DNA from: an uncultured Collinsella sp.
GTDB lineage: Bacteria > Actinomycetota > Coriobacteriia > Coriobacteriales > Coriobacteriaceae
DNA: 6,790 nucleotides
Direction: 5' to 3'
Assembly (NCBI GenBank): GCA_902470915.1
Contig: CABRIB010000097.1
Coordinates: 1 to 6,790, forward strand
Shown in pieces: positions 5,485 through 6,790 of this stretch (its first letter is position 1; each line of letters begins with the position of its first letter). A program made the translations under genes and the position numbers. The notes beneath the pieces are model-generated. The model searched no databases and had not been told where the DNA came from. It saw nothing but the letters and a program-made list of their open reading frames with translations.

Positions 5485-5517
5485 GTAGCTAAAAGAGCCC
5501 CGTCCCTAATTAGCTAC
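5485..5517. repeat. Family C repeat copy 3, overlapping the DUF1667 stop codon
   Basis: 5485-5510 differs from copy 2 (5159-5184) at two positions. GTAGCTAA (5485-5492) and TTAGCTAC (5510-5517) form an 8-bp inverted repeat around it. CGGGG (5481-5485)/CCCCG (5498-5502) is a competing stem. The stop codon of the - strand DUF1667 gene (5506-5508) and its last codons lie inside this structure. It may be a 3'-end signal, but there is no T-run after the stem on either strand. Confidence 0.7.
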
Positions 5518-5916
5518 TTTGACTCGGTCGATGTCCATGCTGGCGATGAGGTTGATGTTGGTGTCGAGGAGGTCTTCCAGCATGATGTCGCCCATGCGGA
5601 TGGGGGCGTTGACGACCAGGCCTCGGATGAGGGCCATGGCTTGGGCGTGGAGTGCCAGCGGGATGGCTTCGGCCGTGCGCACAGGCAGAAGCGCCTCGTC
5701 GCCGCCGGATGCGGCCACGGTGGTGGTGAGCACGCGCATGGGGCAGGTGAGCTCCTGATGCGCGAACATATCGCCGCGCGGGCAGTTGTTGCCGGTTACG
5801 GAGCGCACTTTCACCACGGCGCCATTGGCGTCGCGCTCTACCTCTACGGTCAGGAGGCACTCGGATGGGCAAGTGGTGCAGTTGAACTGCAGCGTCTCAG
5901 TCACTTTCGTGCTCAT
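5506..5916 (-). CDS. DUF1667 family protein (cysteine-rich partner of an FAD oxidoreductase)
   Basis: 136-residue soluble protein. The N-terminal half carries C13-x2-C16-P-x2-C20, then GNNCPRG (C45) and TCPMRVLTTTV (C58), the arrangement typical of DUF1667. The cysteines suggest an iron-sulfur or zinc site. The C-terminal half (about 75-136) has no recognised motif. The family is usually encoded next to FAD/NAD(P)-binding oxidoreductases related to glycerol-3-phosphate dehydrogenase operons, and that holds here: the start codon is 3 nt after the stop of the oxidoreductase gene, with a strong GAGGAGG SD inside the end of that gene. It is probably an electron-transfer or assembly subunit of the same complex; that role is inference. 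It is the last gene of the unit, ending in a family C repeat. Confidence 0.88.
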   Translation of the reverse strand: MSTKVTETLQFNCTTCPSECLLTVEVERDANGAVVKVRSVTGNNCPRGDMFAHQELTCPMRVLTTTVAASGGDEALLPVRTAEAIPLALHAQAMALIRGLVVNAPIRMGDIMLEDLLDTNINLIASMDIDRVKVAN

Positions 5917-5919
5917 GAG

Positions 5920-6745
5920 CTATGCCTCCTCGACGGGATCGACGGATAGGACAATCTCGTTGGTACCCAAGGCGAGCGCTTGTTTGATGATCTTTGCCGG
6001 CAGAGGGAGGCTTTCCATAACGCTCGGCTTAAACGCGTGGACCTTTCCGGCGAACAGTTCCTCGTCGCCTGCCAGAATGCGCACGCGGGCAGCGTCGACT
6101 GGTCGGCGTACGCGGAAGTTCAGCTTGGCGAGCGCCACGGCCGTAATGCGTCCCGGTAGCGCGTATCCCGCAATGCCGGCAGGGGAGACGGTAAGCTCGC
6201 AGTCCGGAACGGCGCCCACGCCGGTCCCCAGCGCGTACGCCGCCGCGGCCGCACCGGCCCTCTCGGACTCGGTCGTTACGTTGTCGGCCAGGTCGTGCAC
6301 GTGCAGCACGTTGCCGCAGGCAAAGATGCCCGGCACGCCCGTCTGCAGGCTTTGGTCCACCACGGCGCCGCGCGTGCGCGGGTCAAGCTCAACGCCTGCG
6401 GCAACCGAAAGCTCGTTCTCGGGAATCAATCCCACCGAAAGCAGTAGCGTGTCACACGGAACAATGCGCTCGGTCCCCGGAATGGGCGCCAGGCGCTCGT
6501 CGACTTGGCTCACCTCGACGGCCTCCACGCGGTCGTGCCCGATCACGCGTGTGACGGTGGTGGACAGGTGCAGCGGAATTCCAAAGTCGTCCAGGCAGTT
6601 CTTCACATTGCGGCGCAGACCGTTGGCGTACGGCATGAGCTCGTAGACGCCCTCGACGGAAATCCCCTCGAGCGTGCAGCGACGTGCCATGATAAGCCCG
6701 ATGTCGCCCGAGCCCAAAATGACGGCGCGCGAGCCGGGCTTGAGG
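5920..6745 (-). CDS. FAD/NAD(P)-binding oxidoreductase, C-terminal 274 residues (5' end missing)
   Basis: Pyridine nucleotide-disulfide-type flavoprotein fragment. It starts just before the NAD(P)-binding Rossmann motif VILGSGDIG (8-16 of the fragment), with YELMPYANGLRRNVKNCLDDFGI (34-56) after it. Next come DTLLLSVGLIPENELS (98-113) and the FAD-contacting GIFACGNVLHVHDLAD (139-154) with TESERAG (158-164). A C-terminal extension (about 180-274) has none of the redox-active Cys pairs of lipoamide dehydrogenases. The GNVLHVHDL form is characteristic of the oxidoreductases encoded beside DUF1667. The N-terminal FAD dinucleotide-binding part, about 140-150 residues, lies beyond the contig. The apparent N-terminus MCIRDS is translated adapter. 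The stop TAG lies at 5922-5920, 3 nt before the DUF1667 start. The substrate is unknown; a link to glycerol-3-phosphate metabolism is possible from family context only. Confidence 0.92.
5925..5931 (-). promoter_or_regulatory. Ribosome binding site for the DUF1667 gene
   Basis: GAGGAGG on the - strand, 8 nt before the ATG at 5916, lies inside the last codons of the oxidoreductase gene. This makes translational coupling of the two genes likely. Confidence 0.8.
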
Positions 6746-6790
6746 CTGTCTCTTATACACATCTGACGCTGCCGACGATACTCCTTGTGT
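6746..6790 (-). other. Illumina Nextera adapter with the same i5 index (not genomic)
   Basis: Exact reverse complement of positions 2-46, including the same index AAGGAGTA. The mosaic end CTGTCTCTTATACACATCT starts at 6746. It adds a false MCIRDS N-terminus to the oxidoreductase fragment. The last genomic base is 6745. Confidence 0.98.

Noticed and set aside
5786..6646. 286-codon open frame on the + strand
   Set aside because: Shadow of the oxidoreductase and DUF1667 genes; low-complexity Ser/Thr/Ala-rich product.
1..6790. 45-bp perfect terminal inverted repeats, as in a transposon or linear plasmid
   Set aside because: They are Illumina Nextera adapter with an index, not genomic sequence.

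Overview
The window is a metagenome-style contig from a GC-rich bacterium. Both ends are Illumina Nextera adapter sequence (1-46 and 6746-6790), so biological sequence runs only from 47 to 6745 and the two end genes are cut. GC-rich codon use, the valS-folC gene pair and the hairpin-rich spacers suggest a gut actinobacterium of the class Coriobacteriia, possibly Collinsella. That assignment is an impression from protein and codon character, not a computed classification.

Layout. On the + strand lie the C-terminal two thirds of valyl-tRNA synthetase (valS, 47-1888) and a complete bifunctional folylpolyglutamate/dihydrofolate synthase (folC, 2169-3512). Between them are a 101-nt nested palindrome and an intrinsic-terminator hairpin that ends about 20 nt before the folC start. 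On the - strand lies a complete M24-family Xaa-Pro peptidase (3947-5035), convergent with folC. Further right, also on the - strand, are a DUF1667 iron-sulfur-type protein (5506-5916) and the C-terminal part of an FAD/NAD(P)-binding oxidoreductase (5920-6745). These last two are spaced 3 nt apart and are almost certainly co-transcribed, with the oxidoreductase upstream.

The coding genes are ordinary. The unusual content is in the two spacers on either side of the peptidase gene (3513-3946 and 5036-5505). They hold three kinds of repeat. Family A is a 62-67 nt palindrome with conserved ends (TTGCGGTGRAAT) and variable inner arms, in three copies. Family B is a 155-160 nt element in two copies: a conserved 63-nt core inside long inverted-repeat arms whose sequence is unrelated between copies. 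Family C is a 26-nt motif (GCTAAAA-GCCCCGTCCC type) in three copies. In both spacers the order is C, B, 43 nt of unrelated sequence, then A, so a compound module of about 265 nt (B plus A) appears twice in direct orientation around the peptidase gene. The B core carries a - strand reading frame in which most differences between copies are synonymous. No protein gene in the window explains these elements.
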